Source: Desulfovibrio sp. UCD-KL4C
GTDB lineage: Bacteria > Desulfobacterota > Desulfovibrionia > Desulfovibrionales > Desulfovibrionaceae
Length of the DNA stretch: 64,000 nt
Reading direction: 5' to 3'
Assembly: GCF_006210265.1 (NCBI RefSeq)
Contig: NZ_VCNC01000005.1
Location: 62,001 to 126,000, forward strand
A program made the position numbers and the translations under genes. The notes under the pieces were generated by a model. The model saw nothing but the letters and a program-made list of their open reading frames with translations, had not been told where the DNA came from and searched no databases. Of the stretch, positions 17,445 through 25,805 are shown piece by piece (position 1 is the stretch's first letter; the number at the start of each line of letters is the position of its first letter).

Positions 17445-19613
17445 GTGGAACACATTACAGTTGGCGGGCTCATGGTTGCCAGACCTTTGTATGATCTTGT
17501 TGAAAATAAGATTATACTGGGGACAGGAATCTCTTCATGCACTGTTTTTTGGGAAAAGTTGCAATCAATTTTGACTGATTTGATGCCTCGGAACAGAGAG
17601 CTGCTGGAAAAACGTAAAGAGCTTCAAACCCGTATTGATGAGTGGCATTTATCACGCACGGGGCAAGCTCATGATGCTGCTGAATACAAAAAATTTCTTT
17701 ATGATATAGGATATATACTACCTGAAGGTGAGCCTTTCTCTATAGAAACAGAAGGAGTAGACCCTGAACTGGCAACCGTAGCTGGACCGCAACTTGTGGT
17801 GCCGATTACCAATGCCCGCTACGCCTTGAACGCTGTTAATTCCCGCTGGGGCAGTCTGTATGATGCTCTTTATGGAACAGATGTGATTCCTGAAGATGGC
17901 GGCGCAGAAAAAGGTAAGAGTTACAATACCGTTCGCGGACGTAAGGTTATGGAATATGCATCCGCATTTTTGGATAGCGCAATTCCGTTTTCAGCCGGAA
18001 AACATGTTGATGTTGTGGAATACAAAATTTCTTCGAAAGAAAAGGTTGAGTTTAGTGCGGTGCTGAAAGATGGATCTGAATCCGCGCTTGCTGATTCTGC
18101 CCAGTTTGTAGGATACGCGCAGAATGGTTCTTTACTTCTTTTCCGTAATAACGGCTTGCACATTGAAATCCATATTGATGCAGAAAATATTATCGGGCGT
18201 GATCATCCTGCCGGAGTAAAAGATGTTGTGATGGAAGCCGCAGTCACTACCATTCAGGATTGCGAGGATTCTGTTGCAGCGGTAGATGGTGAAGATAAAG
18301 CCTTGGCGTACAGTAACTGGCTGGGACTTATTCGCGGTGATCTTGAAACAACTTTTAAGAAAGGTGGTAAAGAGGTTGCGCGCCGTATGGCTGCGGACCG
18401 TGAATACACCGGACTGGATGGTACGACATTTTCATTGTCCGGTAGGTCTATGTTGCTGATTCGTAATGTCGGGTTACTCATGACAACCGATGCTGTGATG
18501 CTTGCCGACGGAACAGAAATTCCTGAAGGTATACTTGATGCTATGATGACCGGGCTTATTGCTCTGCACGATATAAAAAAGCTGGGTCGTTTTCAAAACA
18601 GTAAAACCGGAAGTGTTTATATAGTTAAGCCTAAGCAGCATGGACCGGAAGAAGTCGCTTTTACTTGTGAGCTGTTTGCAAGAGTAGAGACAGCTCTGGG
18701 TATGGCTGCCGGAACTATGAAGATCGGAGTTATGGATGAAGAGCGGCGTACTACAGTCAACCTTAAAGAATGTATCCGTGCTGCAAAAGATCGAATTATT
18801 TTTATCAATACTGGATTCCTTGATCGCACAGGGGATGAAATTCATACCAGTATGGAAGCCGGTCCTATGGTTTGTAAAGCGGATATGAAAAATGCACGCT
18901 GGATGAGCAAGTATGAAGACTGGAACGTTGATGTGGGGCTTGCCTGTGGTTTTTCCGGTCAAGCACAAATTGGTAAAGGTATGTGGGCTATGCCGGATCG
19001 CATGCGCGAAATGGTGAAAACTAAACAAGGTCATCCGCTTGCCGGAGCTAATTGCGCATGGGTTCCTTCGCCAACTGCTGCGGTGTTGCACGCCATGCAT
19101 TATCATACCGTGGATGTTTTTAAGCAACAGGCCAAGCTTTCAGGATCATCCAGAGCAACCCTCGACGATCTGCTGGCGATCCCTCTTTTGGAAGGAACAT
19201 TAACTTCCGAAGTTGTTCAGCGTGAGATAGAAAATAATTGTCAGGGTATTTTGGGCTATGTGGTTCGCTGGGTAGAGCAGGGCATCGGTTGTTCAAAGGT
19301 ACCGGATATTAATGATGTAGGACTCATGGAAGATCGAGCAACACTGCGTATTTCAAGTCAGTATCTGGCTAACTGGCTGCACCATGGACTCTGCACCGAA
19401 GCGCAGGTTATGCAGGCTTTGCAGCAGATGGCCGTTGTGGTTGACCGTCAGAATGCTGGCGATCCGCATTACTATAATATGGCTCCTGACTATGAAAAAA
19501 GCATTGCTTTTGAGGCTGCTTGCGACCTTATTTTCAAAGGCTGCAAACAGCCTAGCGGATATACCGAGCCTATTCTGCATGCAAAACGGCGTGAGGCTAA
19601 GGCTGCTAAGTAG
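17445..19613 (+). CDS. glcB: Malate synthase G
   Basis: A protein of 722 residues, the normal length of isoform G. It condenses glyoxylate with acetyl-CoA to malate in the cytoplasm. Family features: [20 protein letters not shown] [20 protein letters not shown] near 125-143, the region around [21 protein letters not shown] (here [18 protein letters not shown]), [11 protein letters not shown], and [13 protein letters not shown]. The start is GTG at 17445 after GAGGGAAGG. No isocitrate lyase is in the window, so glyoxylate from glycolate or purine breakdown is a likely source. A strong terminator follows. Confidence 0.95.
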   Translation: MEHITVGGLMVARPLYDLVENKIILGTGISSCTVFWEKLQSILTDLMPRNRELLEKRKELQTRIDEWHLSRTGQAHDAAEYKKFLYDIGYILPEGEPFSIETEGVDPELATVAGPQLVVPITNARYALNAVNSRWGSLYDALYGTDVIPEDGGAEKGKSYNTVRGRKVMEYASAFLDSAIPFSAGKHVDVVEYKISSKEKVEFSAVLKDGSESALADSAQFVGYAQNGSLLLFRNNGLHIEIHIDAENIIGRDHPAGVKDVVMEAAVTTIQDCEDSVAAVDGEDKALAYSNWLGLIRGDLETTFKKGGKEVARRMAADREYTGLDGTTFSLSGRSMLLIRNVGLLMTTDAVMLADGTEIPEGILDAMMTGLIALHDIKKLGRFQNSKTGSVYIVKPKQHGPEEVAFTCELFARVETALGMAAGTMKIGVMDEERRTTVNLKECIRAAKDRIIFINTGFLDRTGDEIHTSMEAGPMVCKADMKNARWMSKYEDWNVDVGLACGFSGQAQIGKGMWAMPDRMREMVKTKQGHPLAGANCAWVPSPTAAVLHAMHYHTVDVFKQQAKLSGSSRATLDDLLAIPLLEGTLTSEVVQREIENNCQGILGYVVRWVEQGIGCSKVPDINDVGLMEDRATLRISSQYLANWLHHGLCTEAQVMQALQQMAVVVDRQNAGDPHYYNMAPDYEKSIAFEAACDLIFKGCKQPSGYTEPILHAKRREAKAAK

Positions 19614-19636
19614 TAAGAAGGATTATTGATTTTTAT

Positions 19637-19668
19637 AAAGGGAGGCTGTTTATACAGCTTCCCTTTTT
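19637..19668 (+). terminator. Terminator of glcB
   Basis: AAAGGGAGGCTGT pairs with ACAGCTTCCCTTT around TTAT and runs into a T tract. Confidence 0.85.
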
Positions 19669-19703
19669 TTGTGGATAAAGAACGTCCGGTCTGGTGATGT
19701 CGT

Positions 19704-20972
19704 TTAACCAAAGTAAAGTATGTTGACCAAGTTGGATACAAGCCACATGGCTACTACATAGTGAAAGTTGCTCGTGAGTATCGACCGTGGGGATATATGG
19801 TACCGACTGGTTAAGACTAAGCCTACTCCGGATAACGGACTACTTCCTGTTGAGATGGCCCAGCTTGTTAGAAATAAAAATGCGAGTCTTGAATTATCTG
19901 GATGCAGTGGCAATAGTAAAGGGCTAACAATGGATATACCTACCAGTGGGTGTACGCCAATAAGTCCTAGAATGATTAGCAGTGCTGATATCATCGCAAA
20001 CATGCCGTGGCTGAATGAATTCCCTGTGAAATTAAACAGTTCTGGGTAAACCTGAATAATCGATGTTATACCGACAGAGAAAACTCCGGCTGTGAGAAAG
20101 AGCACGAACTGGCTGACCGTGGAGTTTATTCGATACGTGATAAACTCTTGGAGATATGGCAATCGTGGTCTACCGCGCATCAGTAGAATTGCAGCCGGAG
20201 GCGCAACTATACAGATCAGCATAATCATGCCTAGTTCGGGGAATAAATAATGGCCGGCGATAACAGTTACCGCCAGTAGTAGAGGTACTGTCATACTTTC
20301 TATCCGCACCGGATAACCTGTAAATTCGCTTTTGCGAATAAACCCAACCTCAACAATCGAATAGCAAATTGAAATAACGCAGAGAGTTAGGCCCGGTAGA
20401 AGTATACGGTGATACTGCATGTCCGGAGCGTAGGTGAGGGCAACTCCGGCGGCTATAAAAAAAGGTGACCACCATGCAGCCGCGCAGAAAGATCTGGCGA
20501 GAAGAATAGCCTGCGCTTTAGTTAGAGTGTTATTGCGTTCCAATCTATCCCCAAAAACAAAAAGAATAGAGAGGTTGATAACCGCGCCAAGTAGATTGGA
20601 TCCGAATGCGGTGATTGCCATGGCCCGTTTTCCTTTTGGAAGATTGTCATCTTTGGCGGAGGGATTGGTTAATGCCAAAAAGGATACAGCTATAAACATC
20701 GGCAGTAATTGCAGATTCTGGGTCATTATCTTTTGCCAACCCAGAAATATTCCATTTTGAGCTGAAAATAACAGCGCAATGATGCCTGCTGAAATAAGGA
20801 AACAAGCTTGTTTACGGGATGTTGCGGGGAGTCTGTTCCACTCTATAATGACTACCAGCCAGGCCATTATGGCAACTGCGGTAACTAGTGGCTGGATGAG
20901 TCCGCTGGCAATAAAAAGTATCAAGGTGGCTAGGATGAGCCAGCCTGTATATTTTTGCAAAGTGGTGAGCAT
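19704..20972 (-). CDS. Polytopic membrane protein, probable ion-transporter-superfamily carrier
   Basis: A protein of 422 residues with about eleven to twelve hydrophobic helices and few charged residues. The C-terminal third contains GLIGVHPLVGISIVSPLLLP and STGSSPLSGVGLVLTS, re-entrant-like small-residue stretches that recall the ArsB/DASS/NhaD group (ion transporter superfamily), but no family signature is certain. ATG at 20972 has a poor ribosome binding site. It is convergent with glcB, and the pairing with malate synthase may hint at an organic-acid substrate; this is only a guess. Confidence 0.6.
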   Translation of the reverse strand: MLTTLQKYTGWLILATLILFIASGLIQPLVTAVAIMAWLVVIIEWNRLPATSRKQACFLISAGIIALLFSAQNGIFLGWQKIMTQNLQLLPMFIAVSFLALTNPSAKDDNLPKGKRAMAITAFGSNLLGAVINLSILFVFGDRLERNNTLTKAQAILLARSFCAAAWWSPFFIAAGVALTYAPDMQYHRILLPGLTLCVISICYSIVEVGFIRKSEFTGYPVRIESMTVPLLLAVTVIAGHYLFPELGMIMLICIVAPPAAILLMRGRPRLPYLQEFITYRINSTVSQFVLFLTAGVFSVGITSIIQVYPELFNFTGNSFSHGMFAMISALLIILGLIGVHPLVGISIVSPLLLPLHPDNSRLAFLFLTSWAISTGSSPLSGVGLVLTSRYHISPRSILTSNFHYVVAMWLVSNLVNILYFG

Positions 20973-21159
20973 AGTTGATCAGGAATTGGAGGTTAGAGTT
21001 TTGAGGTTTATTTCGGAAGAAGTGTAAGAGCGTTTATGGAAACAGGCAAGTTGGAAAAGGGTATGAATTTTGATTTGTAACGATAGGTTGTTGGTTTCAT
21101 TTTACGGCAAAGGTTCCAGTCTATATTGGGCTTTTATTTTTATATTACCGAGCTTGGGA

Positions 21160-22316
21160 TTACTTGTTATTCGCTTCCAACTCGCGCAGGATATGTTCAC
21201 TTTGCTTGGATAGTCCTATTCTCTCATAGAAGGAAGAAAGTTCTCTGAAAATATGTTCTCTTGATTGGTTATCCCTCGTGACTGAAAGAGCCTCTGCAAA
21301 AGCATTAAAAGTTAAGCTATAGTCTCCTTGCAAGGCATATATCTTTGCAAGAGCTATATAAAGTAACGGGTTAGGATCATATTTTAATGCTCGTTTGATT
21401 TTTTTAATTATTTTTGATTCTTTTTTTGTATTAAATTTGTTGCGATTTCTTTCAGCAATTCTTGCACGTTGACACTAATTTTGTCTAAAATTTCATCCGA
21501 AATAAACTTCGCTCCCATTTTGGAATAGAAATCAGTTTTTTTAGAGAACCTCTGAATACTTTTTTCTAATTCACCTTGTTTGTGAGATTGTTCATAGAAT
21601 TCTTCAAGCTTATAGCAAAGCTTATTTTGCATAGGAGTTGCCAAACCACGCGAAATTTTATTTTCAAAGTCCTGTTGTGATTTGTAATAGTAGTGATTTA
21701 TCTGAATTTTTTCTGAAGTATGGTATGACCGCGGCCCAATAATCGGAATGCAGTGCTCGTTTACACAGAATGTATTATTTTTATAAATAAAATGGTGTGG
21801 AGATATTACATCTTCAGTCATCGCAGGCTGGATGATACTTTTGATAAGTGAGTGTTCTTTAAGACATGTGGTATAGGCTTTATCTGGGCCTAAAGATGGT
21901 CTTTTAATATTTCCGTTTGATCCAAATACCTTCCAACTAATTCCAACTGCAGGATATGTTTCGTACTCTTCAAGAAACTCGGAAATATCAGTTTTACTCT
22001 TTATGTTGATATATTCATCAGCATCTATAAAAGCGACCCAGCGTGCATCCTCACCAAATTTTTTAAGGAATGCTGCATATGCACTGAGCTGTGGGAATTC
22101 ATTTAGTGTTATATCTTGAACTTCAATAATTCCACACCGCATATAATCAGCAAGAGTCGTCTTAATGCTAATCTTACTATTGTTGTCAAAAATATAAATT
22201 TTATCAAATCCAATTGCAAAATGATAGTTTACCCAATGTATAAGATCATAGCCTTCATCTTTTACTATGCAACATATTACTGCATAAAACTTATTCGTAT
22301 TTGTATTGTAGTTCAT
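21160..22316 (-). CDS. GT92-like glycosyltransferase with TPR tail in the -1 frame
   Basis: The first frame (22316-21408, 302 residues) is a GT-A glycosyltransferase of the GT92/Glyco_tranf_2_4 type: VICCIVKDEGYDLIHWVNYH at the start, IYIFDNNS, and WVAFIDADEYI with the DxD motif near residue 105. It ends IQKKNQK, stop. At 21426-21420 the codons CAA AAA AAG contain the heptamer A-AAA-AAG; moving back one base opens 86 further residues (ESKIIKKIKRALKYD, DPNPLLYIALAKIYALQ, a TPR-like repeat) to a stop at 21160-21162. Either programmed slippage or a one-base deletion in the A tract explains this. No good ribosome binding site precedes 22316. Confidence 0.65.
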
Positions 22317-22379
22317 TTATTTGGTCACACTATTAATTTTATATAATTTTGATTCATATAACGTGAACAGGGGATTAGC

Positions 22380-22736
22380 TTATTTACTAAAATGTTCTAT
22401 ACAGATATCAGCAGTTCGCTTTGCATGTTCATTGATTTCTTCATGTGTGGGATTAATCCGCAACCCTACTAGTATCTCCATGCGCATGGACAGCAATGTA
22501 CTTATGAACATTTTGATCGCATATTCTGGATCATCAGCGGATAATCTCGTCTTAAAAAAATCCAGCAAAGCAGATTTTGTTCTAGTGGACCCTACGGCAA
22601 AAAATGCTCTTGTCATTTCAGGTGCTTCAGGTCCCTCAGATATTAGTAATCGTATACCTGCCAAATGTGTCTTTGACATATGCACTTCAAGAAAGCCAAT
22701 AGCAAAATGAGTTAATCCCTCAAGTGGGAGGGACAC
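22380..22736 (-). pseudogene. TetR-family regulator lacking its DNA-binding domain
   Basis: A 118-residue frame opening at GTG 22736. It matches the ligand-binding half of TetR/AcrR proteins (THFAIGFLEVHMSK, LLISEGPEAPEMTRAFF, then FISTLLSMRMEILVGLR). The helix-turn-helix that should precede it is absent and the upstream 100 bases hold no trace of it. It cannot bind DNA as it stands. It lies next to the duplicated 3' end at 22926, so the same rearrangement may have removed its front. Confidence 0.6.
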
Positions 22737-22852
22737 TCATTTTACTATCAATCATGTTCTATATTCTTTTTACAGGCTCAAAATTTAAAAGCATGCGAAT
22801 TCTTACCCAAAATAAACGATAGGCGAATATTTTCTTTTGAGCATCGTATGTG

Positions 22853-22887
22853 AAAAGGGTTAACTCAGTTTTTGAGTTAACCCTTTT
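22853..22887. terminator. Hairpin terminator of the GGTTAACTCA family
   Basis: AAAAGGGTTAACTCA pairs exactly with TGAGTTAACCCTTTT around GTTTT. It lies 39 bases before the truncated gene copy at 22926, the same relation as 28512-28550 to the intact gene at 28590. Confidence 0.75.
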
Positions 22888-22925
22888 GTGTGGTTAGCGG
22901 AGACCTGTTTTCTTGTCAGGCTGTT

Positions 22926-23060
22926 TATTCTCCAATATGGAGATACTGTTTTTTAAGGGAAGCCATTTCACCTTTAAGAATCATCTGGTCCATCATGAAG
23001 TTGACCGTATCCTGAAGACGTTCAGCATTAGCAGGCATCAGATAGCCTAATTCAGAACGA
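22926..23060 (-). pseudogene. Truncated 3' end of the periplasmic binding-protein gene (duplication)
   Basis: These 135 bases equal 28591-28725 with a single mismatch (22931/28596) and encode, on the - strand, the last ~44 residues of the intact protein (SELGYLMPANAERLQ to QYLHIGE) followed by a stop (TAA here, TAG in the intact copy). Homology ends abruptly at 23060. The copy has no start and lies in direct orientation to the intact gene 5.67 kb away, bracketing the glycan cassette. Confidence 0.85.
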
Positions 23061-23130
23061 TGGTATTTATTTTTGGAATATATTTTGCATAGTGTTCGCA
23101 GAGTGTCATTTGATTAACATGGAGGATATT

Positions 23131-24996
23131 ATGCAGGTCATTATACTCGCTGCGGGGAGGGGGCAAAGATTAAGTCCCATTACAGATACGGTTCCAAAAC
23201 CTTTGGTTGAGGTAAACGGTACGCCGCTCATTATTAATGCACTTGATATTTTTTCTAAGCATCCAGTCGAAAGGTTCATTATTGTTGAAGGTTATGAATC
23301 TAAGCAGCTTCGCGCACAGCTCGGTGACAATTATAATGGAATAGAAATTATATATGTTAGTAATGATGACTGGGATAAGACCAATAATATCCATTCTCTA
23401 TGGTTAACCCGTGACTTATGGGATAGGGATTCCGTTCTGATGGAATGCGATATCTTTTTTGATGCTGGGCTTGTTGATTTGCTTCTTACAGCGCCATTTG
23501 AAAATTCTGTTTTGGTAGACCGTTTTCAGCCTTACATGGATGGTACTATTGTAGAACTTTCTGCTGATAAAAAAAATATTACCCGGCTTATTCCGGGTAA
23601 AGATCAAGATGCAAATTTTAATATTACTGATAAATATAAAACAGTTAATATATATACTTTTACCCATGAATTTCTCCAGAATATTTTTAAGCCTACCATT
23701 GATCTTTATGTGAAAATTAATGGGCAAAATGAGTATTATGAATTGGTTCTGGGTGTGATAGTTTTTATGGGCAGCAAAGATCTGGTTGCGAAAGAGTGCC
23801 ATCCTCACCGCTGGTTTGAAATAGATGATTTTACCGACCTGCAACGGGCTGAGGCTTATTTGAGTGATGATTATTCTTTGTTGCAAAAAATCCGTAAAAA
23901 GTTTGGTGGATACTGGCGTTATGATTTCACTGATTTTGAGTATCTCTATAATCCATACTTTCCAAATCAAAATTTATACAATGAACTTCGCTTGAATTTG
24001 ACGGATCTTTTAGGCAATTATCCTTCCGGGCAGATGGAAATTAATCACAGTCTTGCAAATTGGGTACGGATTGATGAATCCATGCTTGCAGTGGCTAACG
24101 GTGGGTCAGAATTAATAGAAAATTTGCGTCGTAGTTTTAAAAAAGTGACTTTATTGTTGCCGTCATTTGACGAGTATGCACGAAACCTTGCTCCCGAACA
24201 GATCCACTACATTAAGCCCAATTCGCAGACATTAGCCCATACACCAGAAAGCATTGTTAAGGCAACCAAAGCAAGCGGGTCAAATGCATTGGTAATTATT
24301 AATCCTAGCAATCCAGCGGGAACGAAGTTCACGCCTTCAGAACTGCATTATATTTTTGGTGAACTTCGCTCTTTGGATATGATCATTTTAGATGAATCTT
24401 TTGCTGATTTTATAAGCACCGGAAGAGACGTCTCCTTTTTGGATGAACTGAAAAAATATCCTAACATGGTTATTCTAAGGAGTCTTAGTAAAGACTTAGG
24501 CGTTCCTGGAATTAGACTTGGGTATGTTGCTACTGCTGATACAAAAAGAATTGCTGAAATGCGTTCTGCTTTGCCCATATGGCATATAAATTCTTTAGCT
24601 CAGTATTTTATTGATATTCTGCCAAAGTATCGTAATGATTATGCTGCTGCTCGTTCGATGGTTATTGCTGCAAGAGACGAAATGTATGAACTCTTATGCG
24701 ATATTCCTTCCATAAAAATTATTCCATCTTTTGCTAACTATTTTTGCTGTGAATTGCCGGACGGTGTTTCTTCTGACGAAATTCAGGAACGTTTATTTAT
24801 GGACTACAAGTTCTTGGTAAAAGATCTTGGCAAAAAGCAGGGACTACCCAAAAATAAATTTATAAGAATCGCCGTAAAAAGGCCTGAAGAAAATAAAATG
24901 ATTGTCAACGCTTTGGCAGAAACTTTAGCAGGTGTAACAACTCATATTAATAGTCAGAACTTAGAACTTTTACAAAATATTCAAAATTATGTTTAG
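23131..24996 (+). CDS. Cytidylyltransferase-aminotransferase fusion (LicC/PntC-like)
   Basis: ATG at 23131 follows GGAGGATATT; an upstream in-frame start at 23092 has no such site. 621 residues. Residues 1-~245 are a nucleotidyltransferase of the LicC/PntC group: VIILAAGRGQRLSPITD, VPKPLVEVNGTPLI, and MECDIFF with the metal-binding aspartate. Residues ~270-610 are a fold-type I class I/II aminotransferase: INPSNPAGTKF near 390, LDESFADF, and LSKDLGVPGIRLGY near 450 with the PLP lysine. Such fusions are known in 2-aminoethylphosphonate metabolism (PntC with a transaminase), where they make CMP-activated head groups; phosphocholine or amino-alcohol substrates are alternatives. No PEP mutase gene is in the window. 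First gene of the three-gene cassette. Confidence 0.8.
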   Translation: MQVIILAAGRGQRLSPITDTVPKPLVEVNGTPLIINALDIFSKHPVERFIIVEGYESKQLRAQLGDNYNGIEIIYVSNDDWDKTNNIHSLWLTRDLWDRDSVLMECDIFFDAGLVDLLLTAPFENSVLVDRFQPYMDGTIVELSADKKNITRLIPGKDQDANFNITDKYKTVNIYTFTHEFLQNIFKPTIDLYVKINGQNEYYELVLGVIVFMGSKDLVAKECHPHRWFEIDDFTDLQRAEAYLSDDYSLLQKIRKKFGGYWRYDFTDFEYLYNPYFPNQNLYNELRLNLTDLLGNYPSGQMEINHSLANWVRIDESMLAVANGGSELIENLRRSFKKVTLLLPSFDEYARNLAPEQIHYIKPNSQTLAHTPESIVKATKASGSNALVIINPSNPAGTKFTPSELHYIFGELRSLDMIILDESFADFISTGRDVSFLDELKKYPNMVILRSLSKDLGVPGIRLGYVATADTKRIAEMRSALPIWHINSLAQYFIDILPKYRNDYAAARSMVIAARDEMYELLCDIPSIKIIPSFANYFCCELPDGVSSDEIQERLFMDYKFLVKDLGKKQGLPKNKFIRIAVKRPEENKMIVNALAETLAGVTTHINSQNLELLQNIQNYV

Positions 24997-25077
24997 TTGC
25001 ATCGCATTTATGAGTAGGCGGCAGTTCGTTTTTTTAGTCATATTCAAACTACGTAATTTATCTAATTAGGATTAGTA

Positions 25078-25788
25078 ATGAATGCAAAAAATAAATGGCA
25101 AGAAGTCTGGCTCCGTAAGGGTGGAGAAAAGAGTTCATATGATCTTGAAGGACTAATGCAGGCGGATGGGTTTGATACCAACACCGGTGCTATGACAGTG
25201 GTAGATTGGTTAGATACATCTGCTGATATTAATAAACATTTACAGATTTCACATGGGAATAATTTGCTAGAAATCGGGTGCGGAGCTGGCGCAATGCTCT
25301 GGACTATGCGTGATTGCGGAGTAAATTTGTACGGTGTGGATTATTCTGAAACTTTACTTAAAAAAGCCCGCAAAGCTATTCCTGAACTTTCCGCTGAGAC
25401 ATGTGAAGCAGCCAGCTTGAACTTTCCTGATAATATGTTTGAAGCGGTCTTCTCACATGGTGTTTTCTTTTATTTTGAAGATTACGACTATGCAGAACGA
25501 GCAATGAACGAAATTTTGCGAGTTCTAACCGACCATGGAAAAATTTTCATTCTCGATGTCCCCGATCTTGATAAACGCGACGCCTGCGAAACTTTTCGTC
25601 GGGATGTTGTTTACGCTGGTGAAGATTATCCAACTGCTGAAAACAGTCCTTATAGGCATCTTTATTATCCGAAGTCATGGTTTGAAAAGTTTGGAGAACG
25701 CAATAACTTGGCGACTACTTTTTTTGATCAGAATCTGCCAAGCTATCCCATGTCTCCGTACAGATTTAATGTCTTACTCGAATATTAG
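25078..25788 (+). CDS. Class I SAM-dependent methyltransferase
   Basis: A protein of 236 residues. Motif I NLLEIGCGAGAM near 61-72, the acidic end of strand 2 GVDYSETLL near 87, NFPDNMFEAVFSHGVFF as motif IV region, then ILRVLTDHGKIFILDVPD. A Methyltransf_11/25-type enzyme acting on a small molecule or sugar. It is 80 bases after the fusion gene and 17 bases before the sulfatase-like gene in one + strand unit, so N- or O-methylation of the activated head group or of the glycan is a natural guess. The substrate is unknown. Confidence 0.75.
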   Translation: MNAKNKWQEVWLRKGGEKSSYDLEGLMQADGFDTNTGAMTVVDWLDTSADINKHLQISHGNNLLEIGCGAGAMLWTMRDCGVNLYGVDYSETLLKKARKAIPELSAETCEAASLNFPDNMFEAVFSHGVFFYFEDYDYAERAMNEILRVLTDHGKIFILDVPDLDKRDACETFRRDVVYAGEDYPTAENSPYRHLYYPKSWFEKFGERNNLATTFFDQNLPSYPMSPYRFNVLLEY

Positions 25789-25805
25789 ATAAATTATTTC
25801 CAATT

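Noticed and set aside
22926-23060. Independent small gene on the - strand
   Set aside because: It is an exact 3' fragment of the binding-protein gene and has no start.
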